DNA of 64,000 nucleotides from Symsagittifera roscoffensis (Eukaryota > Xenacoelomorpha > Acoela > Convolutidae), in contig NC_087066.1 in NCBI RefSeq assembly GCF_963678635.1, positions 23,985,609 to 24,049,608 of the forward strand, read 5' to 3'. Positions 24,118-35,900 of this stretch are shown piece after piece. Each line of letters starts with the position of its first letter. Positions within the stretch are counted from its first letter, which is position 1. The notes beneath the pieces were generated by a model. That model was given only the letters and a program-made list of their open reading frames with translations, was not told the DNA's origin and did no database searches. The translations under genes were made by a program, and so were the position numbers.

Positions 24118-24253
24118 TCAAAGGCACCAATTTGAGGAAGTTTTCCGTCCACTTGGTTCTATTTTTATTAAGAAGATAGCTTTTGTCTCAGTGTCCCAAT
24201 CTTTACTACGATGAGTCTAGATTTCTTTGATTGTTGTCTAGTTGAAAAGGCTG

Positions 24254-24731
24254 TTGTCGATGTTTCTAGGTTCTAACTTTCGTCTATGTATAGAGACCAT
24301 CTGCGATGTGTCATCGTTTCATAGTATCTGCGATCCCCAGATCCGGTTTGATTTGAGACGCAATCGAAAGCGTCAGCAATATGATTTTCCTGGCAAAATC
24401 CGATACAAATTTGCTAGAAAAAATTGTTATTGGCAACGTCGTTGGGATGTAGCAAGTCGATTTACATATCTCTCTGGAAGAACAGTTCTTTGCAGTTGCA
24501 GATCGGTTTATGTTTCTGTTTGTTGAGTTGTTATGTCCTGTCGCAATAGTAACACTGTGTGTGTGTTGCTGTGGCTTCCACCCGATGAATCAAACCTGCT
24601 GAAAAACTAACGTTGGTTGTGACATTGATGCTGTCTTGAAATTGGCTATTTTGGAAATCATATCCTCTAGCTAGCTGCGGCGAGCAAAAAAGGATGATTG
24701 GCATCCTGGGAATAAATTGAGAGGCATTCAA
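24254..24731 (-). pseudogene. Possible retroelement Cys-rich (zinc-knuckle-like) remnant
   Basis: Minus-strand reading begins at 24731 and gives 66 codons ending in QCYYCDRT. The following frame, interrupted by stops, has ICNCKE and ICIGFCQENH, a spacing that recalls the Cys-rich region of BEL/Pao gag-pol proteins. It is repeated at 26.1-26.6 kb by the tandem duplication. Confidence 0.25.
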
Positions 24732-25215
24732 GCGTTAAAACTCTTTTTTTTTTCAATATTTGTTGATTTTTTTTGTTTTTCAAAAACTTGTCTGTCATTG
24801 GCCTCAAATGCCTAAATCTCCTCACCTATTTAATTGTGTTTATTCAAAATTATCCATGCACAGTGTTTGATACAAGTTTAACCAAGGTGTTGCAAGAAAC
24901 CAAAGAAATCAATTTTTGCCTCGATGATGGAAAATAAAGTACAAAATAAGCTAACTACCAAGGAAAGCAAATCTGTAAAGCAATCAAGAGGCACCCACTG
25001 GATGATTTAGTCGCTTAGACTGAGCGTGATCTGGGATCAGTCTCTAAAACGTGGTCCCTACTTCGACCCCACTATTATACTTTTATTGGGGTCTTACTGC
25101 TTATCCTCTCCTGCATTTTTTCTAAACGAAAAACTTCTTGACATACATTTTCATCTAATAATAATAATAATAATATAGTTCTTGCGAGTCACACATGAGC
25201 TATCAGTAGGCCTTA

Positions 25216-25480
25216 CCCGGGTCGAGATCCCGCTCAAAAACCGCTCAAGATTTGAGCGGTTTGAGCGGTTTTCCAGCAAGATTTGAGCGGTTTGAGCGGT
25301 TTGGGCGGTTCGGGCGGTTTTTTTTTGGAAAAACCGCTCAAACCGCTCAAATCTTGCTTAAAAAACCACTCAAAAACCGCTCATTTCTTGCGGTGATTTT
25401 TGAACGGTTTTTCAAGCAAGATTTGAGCGGTTTTTGAGCGGTTTTTGAGCGGTTTTTGAGCGGTCTTCCCGGGTCGAGGT
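25216..25480. repeat. GAGCGGT fold-back array between CCCGGGTCGAG motifs (copy 1)
   Basis: Many copies of TTTGAGCGGT and its reverse complement ACCGCTCAAA are arranged so that the central block pairs with both sides. The outer direct motifs are ACCCGGGTCGAGATCCC (from 25217) and TTCCCGGGTCGAGGTCCC (from about 25466). The same CCCGGGT..GAG motif ends the small element at 39013. Short open frames in it are by-products of the repeat. Confidence 0.75.
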
Positions 25481-25970
25481 CCCAGACTCAACGTTTCTCT
25501 TCTCTGCAAAACTCGAACGAACACGAGACCCTCCCCGCTTTCAAGACTGGGTTTTTTTGGTGGGCGAAGCTCTTTTTTTGCGACTGAAGGCCGTGTTTTT
25601 GCAGCTAGAGCTTTCACACGTTACCACTATTGCAGCTGAAATTTGTCAGGCTGTGATAGAAATCAAGCTAGAGGTCAAGTGAGAGCTCTTTCTCACTCCT
25701 AGTACTGAGAAAAATTTTTAATTCTGTCAAGAAATACTTAATTTCCGATCTCAATTTCTGGTCGGGAATTCTTTGCGAAATGTTTAAATAAAGCATGGAT
25801 TTTCTATAGATACTTTATTTCTAATCCAATTTCTGGTCAGAAATTTTCAAAATCTAGGCTATTTCTAATCAGAAAAAGCTTTTTTCTAATCTAATTTTTG
25901 TTCAGAAATTTTCTTAATCTCGGCTATTTCTAATCAGAAAAAGCTTTTTTCTAAATTAATTCCTGTTTTT

Positions 25971-27823
25971 TCAAAGGCACCAATTTGAGGAAGTTTTCCG
26001 TCCACTTGGTTCTATTTTTATTAAGAAGATAGCTTTTGTCTCAGTGTCCCAATCTTTACTACGATGAGTCTAGATTTCTTTGATTGTTGTCTAGTTTAAA
26101 AGGCTGTTGTCGATGTTTCTAGGTTCTAACTTTCGTCTATGTATAGAGACCATCTGCGATGTGTCATCGTTTCATAGTATCTGCGATCCCCAGATCCGGT
26201 TTGATTTGAGACGCAATCGAAAGCGTCAGCAATATGATTTTCCTGGCAAAATCCGATACAAATTTGCTAGAAAAAATTGTTATTGGCAACGTCGTTGGGA
26301 TGTAGCAAGTCGATTTACATATCTCTCTGGAAGAACAGTTCTTTGCAGTTGCAGATCGGTTTATGTTTCTGTTTGTTGAGTTGTTATGTCCTGTCGCAAT
26401 AGTAACACTGTGTGTGTGTTGCTGTGGCTTCCACCCGATGAATCAAACCTGCTGAAAAACTAACGTTGGTTGTGACATTGATGCTGTCTTGAAATTGGCT
26501 ATTTTGGAAATCATATCCTCTAGCTAGCTGCGGCGAGCAAAAAAGGATGATTGGCATCCTGGGAATAAATTGAGAGGCATTCAAGCGTTAAAACTCTTTT
26601 TTTTTTCAATATTTGTTGATTTTTTTTGTTTTTCAAAAACTTGTCTGTCATTGGCCTCAAATGCCTAAATCTCCTCACCTATTTAATTGTGTTTATTCAA
26701 AATTATCCATGCACAGTGTTTGATACAAGTTTAACCAAGGTGTTGCAAGAAACCAAAGAAATCAATTTTTGCCTCGATGATGGAAAATAAAGTACAAAAT
26801 AAGCTAACTACCAAGGAAAGCAAATCTGTAAAGCAATCAAGAGGCACCCACTGGATGATTTAGTCGCTTAGACTGAGCGTGATCTGGGATCAGTCTCTAA
26901 AACGTGGTCCCTACTTCGACCCCACTATTATACTTTTATTGGGGTCTTACTGCTTATCCTCTCCTGCATTTTTTCTAAACGAAAAACTTCTTGACATACA
27001 TTTTCATCTAATAATAATAATAATAATATAGTTCTTGCGAGTCACACATGAGCTATCAGTAGGCCTTACCCGGGTCGAGATCCCGCTCAAAAACCGCTCA
27101 AGATTTGAGCGGTTTGAGCGGTTTTCCAGCAAGATTTGAGCGGTTTGAGCGGTTTGGGCGGTTCGGGCGGTTTTTTTTTGGAAAAACCGCTCAAACCGCT
27201 CAAATCTTGCTTAAAAAACCACTCAAAAACCGCTCATTTCTTGCGGTGATTTTTGAACGGTTTTTCAAGCAAGATTTGAGCGGTTTTTGAGCGGTTTTTG
27301 AGCGGTTTTTGAGCGGTCTTCCCGGGTCGAGGTCCCAGACTCAACGTTTCTCTTCTCTGCAAAACTCGAACGAACACGAGACCCTCCCCGCTTTCAAGAC
27401 TGGGTTTTTTTGGTGGGCGAAGCTCTTTTTTTGCGACTGAAGGCCGTGTTTTTGCAGCTAGAGCTTTCACACGTTACCACTATTGCAGCTGAAATTTGTC
27501 AGGCTGTGATAGAAATCAAGCTAGAGGTCAAGTGAGAGCTCTTTCTCACTCCTAGTACTGAGAAAAATTTTTAATTCTGTCAAGAAATACTTAATTTCCG
27601 ATCTCAATTTCTGGTCGGGAATTCTTTGCGAAATGTTTAAATAAAGCATGGATTTTCTATAGATACTTTATTTCTAATCCAATTTCTGGTCAGAAATTTT
27701 CAAAATCTAGGCTATTTCTAATCAGAAAAAGCTTTTTTCTAATCTAATTTTTGTTCAGAAATTTTCTTAATCTCGGCTATTTCTAATCAGAAAAAGCTTT
27801 TTTCTAAATTAATTCCTGTTCAG
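25971..27823 (+). repeat. 1853-bp tandem duplication, unit 2
   Basis: This is the second copy of the unit above, with the same internal order: retroelement remnant, (AAT)n at 27006-27028, GAGCGG array, and minisatellite. After this unit the minisatellite continues for about one and a half more repeats, so unit 2 looks like the original right end. Confidence 0.9.
27069..27333. repeat. GAGCGGT fold-back array (copy 2)
   Basis: This is the tandem-duplicate copy of the array at 25216, identical as far as I can compare. Confidence 0.75.
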
Positions 27824-27910
27824 AAATTTTCTTAATCTGGGCTATTTCTAAGCAGAAAATCCTTTTTTCTTATCCAATTTAAGGTCAATAACTTTCTAAA
27901 TCTAGGCTCT
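27658..27910 (+). repeat. Minisatellite of about 66 bp units
   Basis: Units contain GGCTATTTCTAATCAGAAAA, then GCTTTTTTCTAAT and TTCAGAAATTTTC. About four units lie here, with about two and a half at 25805-25970. The units are diverged from one another. Confidence 0.7.
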
Positions 27911-30450
27911 AGAACAGAAGAAATAATGCTTAAATAGGTTAAATTGCATCAATTGACTTGATTTGAAACAGAAAATTTCATCGTTGGTTTTGTTTAATAG
28001 AGTTGCGTTAATTTAAAGTCGCGTCCAGTTTCTTTCTTTTTCTGTTGGTTTTTATTTCAGTTCCTAAAAGAATGGATATTCTATACTTTAGAAATATTTA
28101 TCAGTTTGAGGATCAATTACATGCCAGTCCCGATTTTATGCACAGTGAAAAAGCTAGTTCCGTTTAGTTGCACCATCTGGGTTTTCCCGAAAACTCCTTT
28201 TAATTGCTGTGTTGAACAATGAAATTTTCATCGCATTCGATCAATGAAATCACCTTTTTTAACAACTTCAGGAAAACATCTCGTTATTAGAGAGTTAACT
28301 AGCACTAGGGCCTGTTTTTTGTTTCTAACTAGCGGCAAAATAAATTTAAAAAATTGCCCGTCCGATTTAATATTTGTGCGTCCGAAAATTGCCCGTCCGA
28401 CGGAATATTTGTGCTCGGGTGATCTTTTTCCAGACCGATTCCGGTTTCTTAACTATTCTTTTTTGACATTTCTGATATCATTCGGAGGTATTGTTGTCTT
28501 GAAGAAAAAACAAACCTTCTGTAAAAACAAGACACGTGACAAAAATTGAAGTGGACTTTCGAAAATTTGTTTTAGAAAAATCGATTTTTTTTTTAATTTT
28601 TCAGAATTGAAATGGTTTATTTCTAACCTTAGATAAGAAATAAGAAATTTCTGTACAGAAAAAACGGGAAAACTTGGTGAGATAATCTACATAGAATTTC
28701 TATCTAGAAAAACAGCTTCCGTTCGGTATGGGTCCCTATCCTTGCCATGGCATGGGATCAAACACAAGATCTAACAATTTCAAAGTGAATGCTAAGTGCC
28801 TCATTTAGTTCCATGCGCAAAAATGTTTATGAGTTATGTTCATGAAAGTGTTTTACATGCATTAAGACTAAATGAGATGCATTTTCCCAAAAATCCAATC
28901 TAATTGTTTTTCCAGTTTCGCTTTGCATGCATTTTTTGAGGTTTTTTTTCAACCCCCATTTTTGATTTCAGTTCTGAAAAATAATCTTGCGTTGTAATGA
29001 TACGAAGAAAATTTGCAATTTGAACAAACCTATTTGTTCCCCATACATTACGTCGCAACTTCATGCATTTAGCCATAATAATATCATATATAGTTACTTC
29101 AAAAATATAAAACTTGAAATGCAGAGCAGGTGAGGGGGGGGGGGGGGGTGGTGAAGTGAAGAGTGGAAAAGAACCATTCATTTGAGCATAAATATTAATT
29201 TAGTGCTAAGAAAAATCCATCCCTGCAAAATTGAAAGTTATTGTGGAATTTCTGAAGCCAAAAGCCATGAAAAAAACCCTATTTTGAAACTTTTTAGCCA
29301 GGTAAAAATAGCGCATCATACCGTTTTCATATATGAAAATTGTTTGATACTTCTTTTTCATGTATAAAATTTTATTGGAAGCATTTTCTGGTATAAATAT
29401 GTAAGACAAGCTTTTTTTCTTGTATAGAAAAGCATGATGACCATTTCTCGTGCATGGAGGTCAAACACATGTGTCAAACTTTTCAGGAATTCAAGAAAAA
29501 TCTCAACTCTTTTTTCTTTGACAGCAACATGGTATCTGTAAATTGTTCAGCATCAAACTACATCAATACTATTTGGAAATTGAACATTCGGTCTGAATAA
29601 CATCTGCTGTTTCGGTCATTTTACTTTTAAAGATATTCAATCCTCACTGAAATTGGTCTAAATCAATTCAATAGATAAGATTTTCCAAGTGACATATCTG
29701 GTTTTCTGACAATGTTCCATCATGTATGTTTTGGCTTGCAAGCTGATATCGTGGCATTTGAAAACCGATACTTTCCCTTGCAGGTACGTCATATTATCAA
29801 GACCACATTATGTGATGGTTAAAGAATGGAAACACATATACAATTTATGAAGGCACTATTTTCTTCTTAAAACTTTAAACCTTCCTAAACTCTAAGTTTG
29901 GTACCAAGCTTCATGACTTCTGTAGAATTGATAAAGAATATATGCACGATGAAATAAAATAAAAATTGGGGAAGCTGATTGAATCGTACTAATGGTTGAG
30001 TTTTTATTTGATACACTTGGGGAAGATCTTAAATACGCTAATAGTCAAATGCAGTTTCATTGCTAATAGCAAACATCGCAAAATTACTGTTGCAAAGAAA
30101 AATAAACAGTAGTGCTGATTATTTATAGGTTGGTCAAATGCAGGAAAAACTAAACCTAAGTCGCAAAACTTGGGTCCACTTTTTTGGCACCTTTACAGAT
30201 TTTTGGTAGCATGTGCTTTGCCATTCGAATGGTAATAAGCTAACTCAGTTGATGCACTTTTAATTCATCAAATGGACCGAAAAAAGCTATTTATTTCAAA
30301 CAACATAGCAATAATTAAAACTAAATTTCAGGAATTTTCTAACTCAATATATCTGGCAATTTTTTGAAGTTCTGGCAATTTTTTGAAATTCAATTTTTTG
30401 ACCAAGTTTGTTATATTTCGTTTTTTTTTACTTGCAAAACTTTGTCTAAT
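27911..30450. other. No supported gene; minor repeats
   Basis: The block contains a short relic with GGAATATTTGTGCTCGG (28400) related to the hairpin repeat, a poly-G run at 29134-29148, and a degraded relative of the 20116 MITE near 29.26-29.47 kb (ending GGAGGTCAAACAC). Nothing coding is recognised. Confidence 0.5.
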
Positions 30451-30451
30451 T

Positions 30452-30640
30452 GTGGCTGAGTGGTTAATGCGTGAAACTCAAAGCCTGTTGATTGCAGCAG
30501 GGCGCTGGTCGAATCCTAGAAATAGCCGAAGTTTAGCGAACTCTACGCTTATTTCTAGTTTTTCTTGTTGCACTTTGCAGAGCTGCTTTTTCTCGAGTTC
30601 GCGCTAGTGTTTGCGAAGCGAAGCTTAGCCTCTGTGTTTA
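30452..30640 (+). repeat. tRNA-like sequence, probable SINE head or tRNA pseudogene
   Basis: GTGGCTGAGTGGTTAATGCG matches a class II (Ser/Leu-type) tRNA A box. GGTCGAATCC, 50 bases on, matches a B box with one base missing. GGCT at the start can pair with AGCC at 30523-30526. The anticodon stem does not pair, so a functional tRNA is unlikely. About 110 bp of non-tRNA sequence follow, as in a SINE body. Confidence 0.45.
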
Positions 30641-32231
30641 AAACTAAAAAATGAAGCTCAATTGCCGTAACTAATTTTTTCAGAATTTTGATGCACAAAC
30701 ACATAAAAGTAAGATAAAATATCATTCGTTCACTTCATAAACAAATAAATACATTGAGTTTGTATGTGCAAACTAGTGCTTAGTTCAACTTTGGGAAATC
30801 TCATTGCAAGAAACAGCTTTTATATATAACTTTATATATAACTTTTAATTTTAACTAATTTATGACACTTCCAATTTGATTTCAGATAATGTTGAGATAT
30901 TTTTTGATTAGAATTTTTTCTCAATGATATTTCTTATGCTTAGAGGTATTTAGCTCTTGGCAAATGTTTTGACTTTAGTTAGACTACATTTGGACCTTGG
31001 CGACTACAGTATTGATTCATTTATTCCATAGAAAACAAAACTTGAAATTCAAAACGTTTTTTTTTTCATGTTTGGTTAGTTAAGAAAAAAACGACGAAGA
31101 TCAAACTTGCTCAGGAGTCTAGCAGAAAAAAATTTGTTTTGTTAGATTCAGGACAAAATTTTTATCCTACATACAACTTTTTTTGGCTTTTTTCATTCAA
31201 TGAACCATTTTCAATCAATCAACCTGCATTAGAAAGAAGAAAAAAATTAATTTTAATACATTATCATTTACATGTGCTTATGGAGATGTGAAACTTTGGA
31301 GATGTGAAACGTTTGAGGTGTTGTGTGAGATTCGCGTCTAATGTTTTACCCCAAAGACCGTTATTTTTTGGCTTTTTTCAGTCATTCACCCATTACGCCA
31401 AATTTACAGGTTTGATTGTTGTCCGAATAATATCGAAGTGAGCCTCCTATGATACTTAAAAAATGTATCCTTTTTTGTTCGAACAAACTTACTATTGTTG
31501 GATAGCCAAAGTCTACTACAGTGCGCTAATGTTACTACTTTGAGATTTTTTTTGAATGACACTTTTTACACGTTATCTTTATTTCGGAGGTGTCCTGACG
31601 TAAAACAGCCAGTATTGAACACCGTTTTTGATTTCATTCGTATCCAAAACTCTCTTTACAAACAAGTGCAATTGCACAAAAAAATGCTGATTCTTTGCAA
31701 TTATCAATTTTTTTTATTGTTCAACAGTTTTCTTGATGGTTTCAGTCGAGTTTTGCAGAAACCATTTTGATAAGGCAACAATTTGAACAGGCGAATCATA
31801 AAGTTTCGTCTTTAGATTCAGCTCTAGAATATATTATAATATGTATTCTTTATTACAATTACTTGCTTTATTAGAATTTTTCGGAATTAGCCAATTTAAT
31901 TTGATTTTCTGTTGAATTGTTTTGTCGATGGGACTTTTTGATTAATTTTGTTTCTGTTTGTAGGTATCTAGTTCCTGGCAAAAGTTTTTAACTTTAGTTA
32001 AGTTATGCTCGGTCTTTCGCGATTCAAAGAAACTCAAAAAGATTTTTTCATGTTGAGTTAAATTTAGACAAAAAAAGGAAAGAAAGAGAACACTTGCTCA
32101 CGGCTCTGACAGAAATGAAACTTGTTTCATGAGATTCGCGCTTAAAGCTTTACCTCAGAAACTATGATTTTTGGCTTTTCTCAGTCAGTCAGATATAACG
32201 CTAATTTTTCGTTGTAATTGTGGATAAAACG
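30641..32231. other. No supported gene
   Basis: The sequence is AT-rich. Two related segments (about 30.89-31.40 kb and 31.89-32.21 kb) share TTTGACTTTAGTTA/TTTAACTTTAGTTA, ATTCGCG.. and TTTTTGGCTTTT, so a diverged direct repeat of roughly 300-400 bp is present at about 1-kb spacing. Confidence 0.45.
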
Positions 32232-32531
32232 CTATTTTTCTTGCTCGCTATTCATGCAAGAGCTGGGAGTTGACTTAGTACTGACCCAATTGTGGCACAC
32301 ATAAAGTTTTGGCCTGACAGAATTGTTTGCTTGGCACATAAAAATATACCATTTGCCACTGAGTTTTTGCGACACTTTCTTGCGTTTTTCCGCCTCAACC
32401 TTTTTTATCCTTCTGTTTTCATGGGGTTCCAAAGTTAGGCGTAAAATTTGGCCGCTGATGGTGGGAGTGGCGTTTTGGATAGCAATGAAGAAAAAAATGT
32501 ACAGCAACTGAACCTGCTGTAGTTTATACAA
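32232..32531 (-). CDS. Hypothetical small protein with N-terminal hydrophobic segment
   Basis: The 99-codon frame starts MYKLQQVQLLYIFFFIAIQN. After this possible signal segment comes a Lys/Glu-rich helix, then a part with three Cys residues and two Trp. The local GC content is higher than in the flanks, and a CAG acceptor precedes the hydrophobic part. It lies about 470 bp upstream of the nuclease-helicase gene on the opposite strand. I do not recognise it. A chance ORF remains quite possible. Confidence 0.22.
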   Translation of the reverse strand: MYKLQQVQLLYIFFFIAIQNATPTISGQILRLTLEPHENRRIKKVEAEKRKKVSQKLSGKWYIFMCQANNSVRPKLYVCHNWVSTKSTPSSCMNSEQEK

Positions 32532-32997
32532 ATAAAAACTAATGAAGTCGAGTTAGCCAATCTTATATCTTTAAGAATGAAAACACCAATGAAGTAGAAA
32601 ACAAAAAGCCACTTTAAAATGATTTTTATCATGTGGCCTAAATTTAGTTTAATCGATCTTTGCTGAAATGCAAATATTGAATTTTCATACATATTCAACT
32701 CTGTACTAGTAAACTGTTTATTGCGGTTATTTTTTGATTTCTTGTTTTACTTAGTGTTTTACAAAAAGTTACAATTGTTTTTCTAGGCTTTTCCCTTTTC
32801 TTTCTTACATTGCTCAAACAAATTTCGTCTCTTTTTCACTTTTTTACTTCACATTTGAGTATCAACTTTGAAAGAAAAACTAACAAAGATTTCAAAATTA
32901 AGCAAAATCGCCTTTATGCTTAACCTAAAATTCAGTGAAAAAGAGCCACGCAACTTATAACTCATAGGTGAAGAGAGAACATTTTAACGTCAACGCA

Positions 32998-35900
32998 ATG
33001 AACTCAAGAACGAAACAGGGCTACATTGAAGAGGGTAGGAAGTTTTTTGAAAAGCACTGCGCGACCAGTAAAGAACGTCAATTGTGTTTTCCCAATATTG
33101 ATGTTATTGGGCCGTCACAAGAGCCATTTTACCAAAAAACGGAAGAGGAGCAGTTCAAGATCGAAATTTACAAAGCTTTGAAAGGAATTGAAGGAATCCA
33201 GCTTCCAATGATAGTTCTAAATCAATTTCTTTACAACCATGAGCAGCTCCATTTGTGGGATCCAAAATACGAGCCCGAGATGTGTGCAAAAAGCAACACT
33301 GTTCCGAACTGTTCTATCGAACATAAATCCACAATCGTTGGTTGTCATGATTTTGTAATAATTGGTCCGGATTATGTTGTCATAATTGATGTTTATACAC
33401 CTACAACAGATATGCTGTTGCAGGAAACTGCACTTGAAATTAGTGAGGAAAAACGCCGTTCGTCATTGAACTTCAAATTATCGAGCAAGCGTGCATCACT
33501 TGAACTGATTCGTAAAATTGCCAGTACAGTCATGGTTGACCAATCAGAATGCGAGAATGTATCAGATCTGCTAATGGACCTGAAGCTGTTCCACTACATC
33601 GCTTTCCTTGGAAATGATGATGACTATCGAACTTCAAAAGTTGATGAAATTAAAGCTAAGGGTGAAAAAATTGGAGTACTGAGAAAAGAAAACGTGACCA
33701 ATTTGAAGACCTGGTGGATTGACACAGTTCTGCAATCGAAAAGTGAGAAGGATTATGAAATAGTTAGAGGAAACTTCGAGTGTGTAAAGTATGCGCTGTT
33801 GGCAATATGGCGGGAAGTAAATGAAACCGGTGATCCACTAGCGCAATTAGAGGACAACGCAACCAAATTTCAGAGTGACGGCAAAACAATAGAAAAAATT
33901 GTGGAACTAATTCCAGAAAAGATAACGCTTCACAGGATACTGCAACTTCTTGAAGGACCATTGCTCGGAAAATTAGCAGTTGACAGATTAAAATCAGCTA
34001 TTGCAAAAACAAGTACTTCTTGTAGCATTAAAAGTGAGCAGTTTTCAATCATTAAAGACATCGTTTTAGAGAAGTCCCTAATGTTTACTCTCCTGAAAAA
34101 ATTAGAGAAAGCGAGAAGTCTAAAAACTGAGCAGGAGTTAAAAAACAAGACAGAGTACTTAGAACACGGCAAGAAGCTGTACGAAATTTTTGGCTGGTCA
34201 GGAGACAATTTTGCTCTAATGTTTCCGGCGTGTCCTTATCAACAATATGTTGATCTTCACAGAAACACTGCGGATGACAGTGACGAACAAGCGAAGAGTG
34301 AACAACAAGCGAAATGTGAACAACAAGCAAAAAACGAGCAAGCGAAAAGTAAACAAGCTAAAATTGACAAGCAAAAACAAGAAGATTGTGAAGCAGAGAT
34401 TAAAATGTATCGAGCTCTTGAAAACTTGAAGGGCCAAAAAGTCACCGTGATCCATGGTCTGAAATACACTCATTTCCAATACAGAATGTGGTTGAAAAAA
34501 CACGATGGAAAGAATTGCTCAAAATGTAACAGGAAAAGGTTGAATTGTGATGAAGGCGAAAACGATTTTGTAGTAATTGGACCAAACTACATTGTTCTAA
34601 TTGAAGTGAAAAACGCAGAAGAAAAAGCTACGCTGGAGTCCATGATGGAATTTACAAAATCTGCTGTCGAACAGCAGAGTCATTTAATGCATGTTATCGA
34701 AGGCATAGCTGGCGGCAGCGGGTCCTTCAAAGTGTTCCGTTTTGTTGCCTTCCCCAACTACAACGATATTTGCGATATAGCCCATCATGTTCAGGAACAA
34801 CTGGGCATACAATTCATACTTGGTAGTGACTTGCCCAAATTTACAAACTGGTGGCACCAAAATATTACTAATGGAAGAGAAAAATTGACAGAAGATTTGT
34901 ATGGCGACGTTGAACAAGTAAAATTTGCTTTGTTGGCTATATGGGCTACAAAATATAAGAAGAAAAAATATTCTTATGATGGATCCGAAATTGGTTTTAA
35001 GGGCGATGTGGTTGAAACAGATAGACGACTAAGATTTAGCGAAATTACTATTACAAGCAACAAAAAAACGAGAAGGTCTCCGTGTTATAATGTAGAGAGA
35101 ACAGAGCAGAGAACCGAGGATCCAGAATCATTTGCGAGTGTGAATGTAGCTTATATCTTCAGCAGGATCTTGGGGATAAAGTACATAACCGAAAACCAGA
35201 AGGAAGCTTTCGAAAACAAGTCTGAAAATCTGGTCATAACTGGATGCGTAGGGTCTGGGAAAAGCTTGATTTTGATAGCTAGGTTGTTGCGACAAGCATT
35301 AACTAGCAGTGAAAAGAAGATGCTACTTCTCGTTTTTAATCAGATGAAGTTGATCGAATATGAGCGAATTTTTAAAAGAGCCCAAATATGCTGCATGGAA
35401 ATATCCGAAAATCAATTTGATTCGAACATGTGGCAAAGCAGAATTGGAATAGTTCATTGCAACACAAAGGCCGTCAACACGAAAATGGCGTCTTTTCTGG
35501 AAAATATAAAATATCATGACGATGTTGCGATTTATGTTGATGATGCACACGCTTATGGCCTTGACCTCTCCTCATTTAGTTGTGCATGTGTTACAATTGA
35601 TTTCAACCAGTGCCATATTACGAGCGATCAAAGTGGACTCCTAGACGACTGTTCACAATGGGACACTTTTGATCTTGTGGCATTATCCCACAATTACCGC
35701 AGCACTTGGAATATTGTGGAAAACCTCACCAACTTGTCAAAGTTTCTCAGAGTGAAAGATGTCGTGCAGAAACATTTTGCCAAATATCCTTCTTATCTGT
35801 CACATGAACCTAGTCATGGCCATTTAATTTATGGACCCCAAACTGACATTGATGTCGTACACTTCAAATTTGAAGTCGACAGAAACAAACAACTGAAAGA

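Larger units (their letters stand above)
24118..25970 (+). repeat. 1853-bp tandem duplication, unit 1
   Basis: This unit is nearly identical to 25971-27823 at a constant offset of 1853 bp. One visible difference is CTAGTTGAAAAGG here against CTAGTTTAAAAGG in unit 2. The right end falls inside the 66-bp minisatellite. Near-identity means a recent event or an assembly duplication. Confidence 0.9.

Noticed and set aside
25252-25617. Open frames with repeated FERF/KPLKNRS residues
   Set aside because: They are translations of the GAGCGGT array; they have no protein-like composition and appear twice because of the tandem duplication.
30452-30526. A functional tRNA-Ser or tRNA-Leu gene
   Set aside because: The anticodon stem does not pair and the B box lacks a base.
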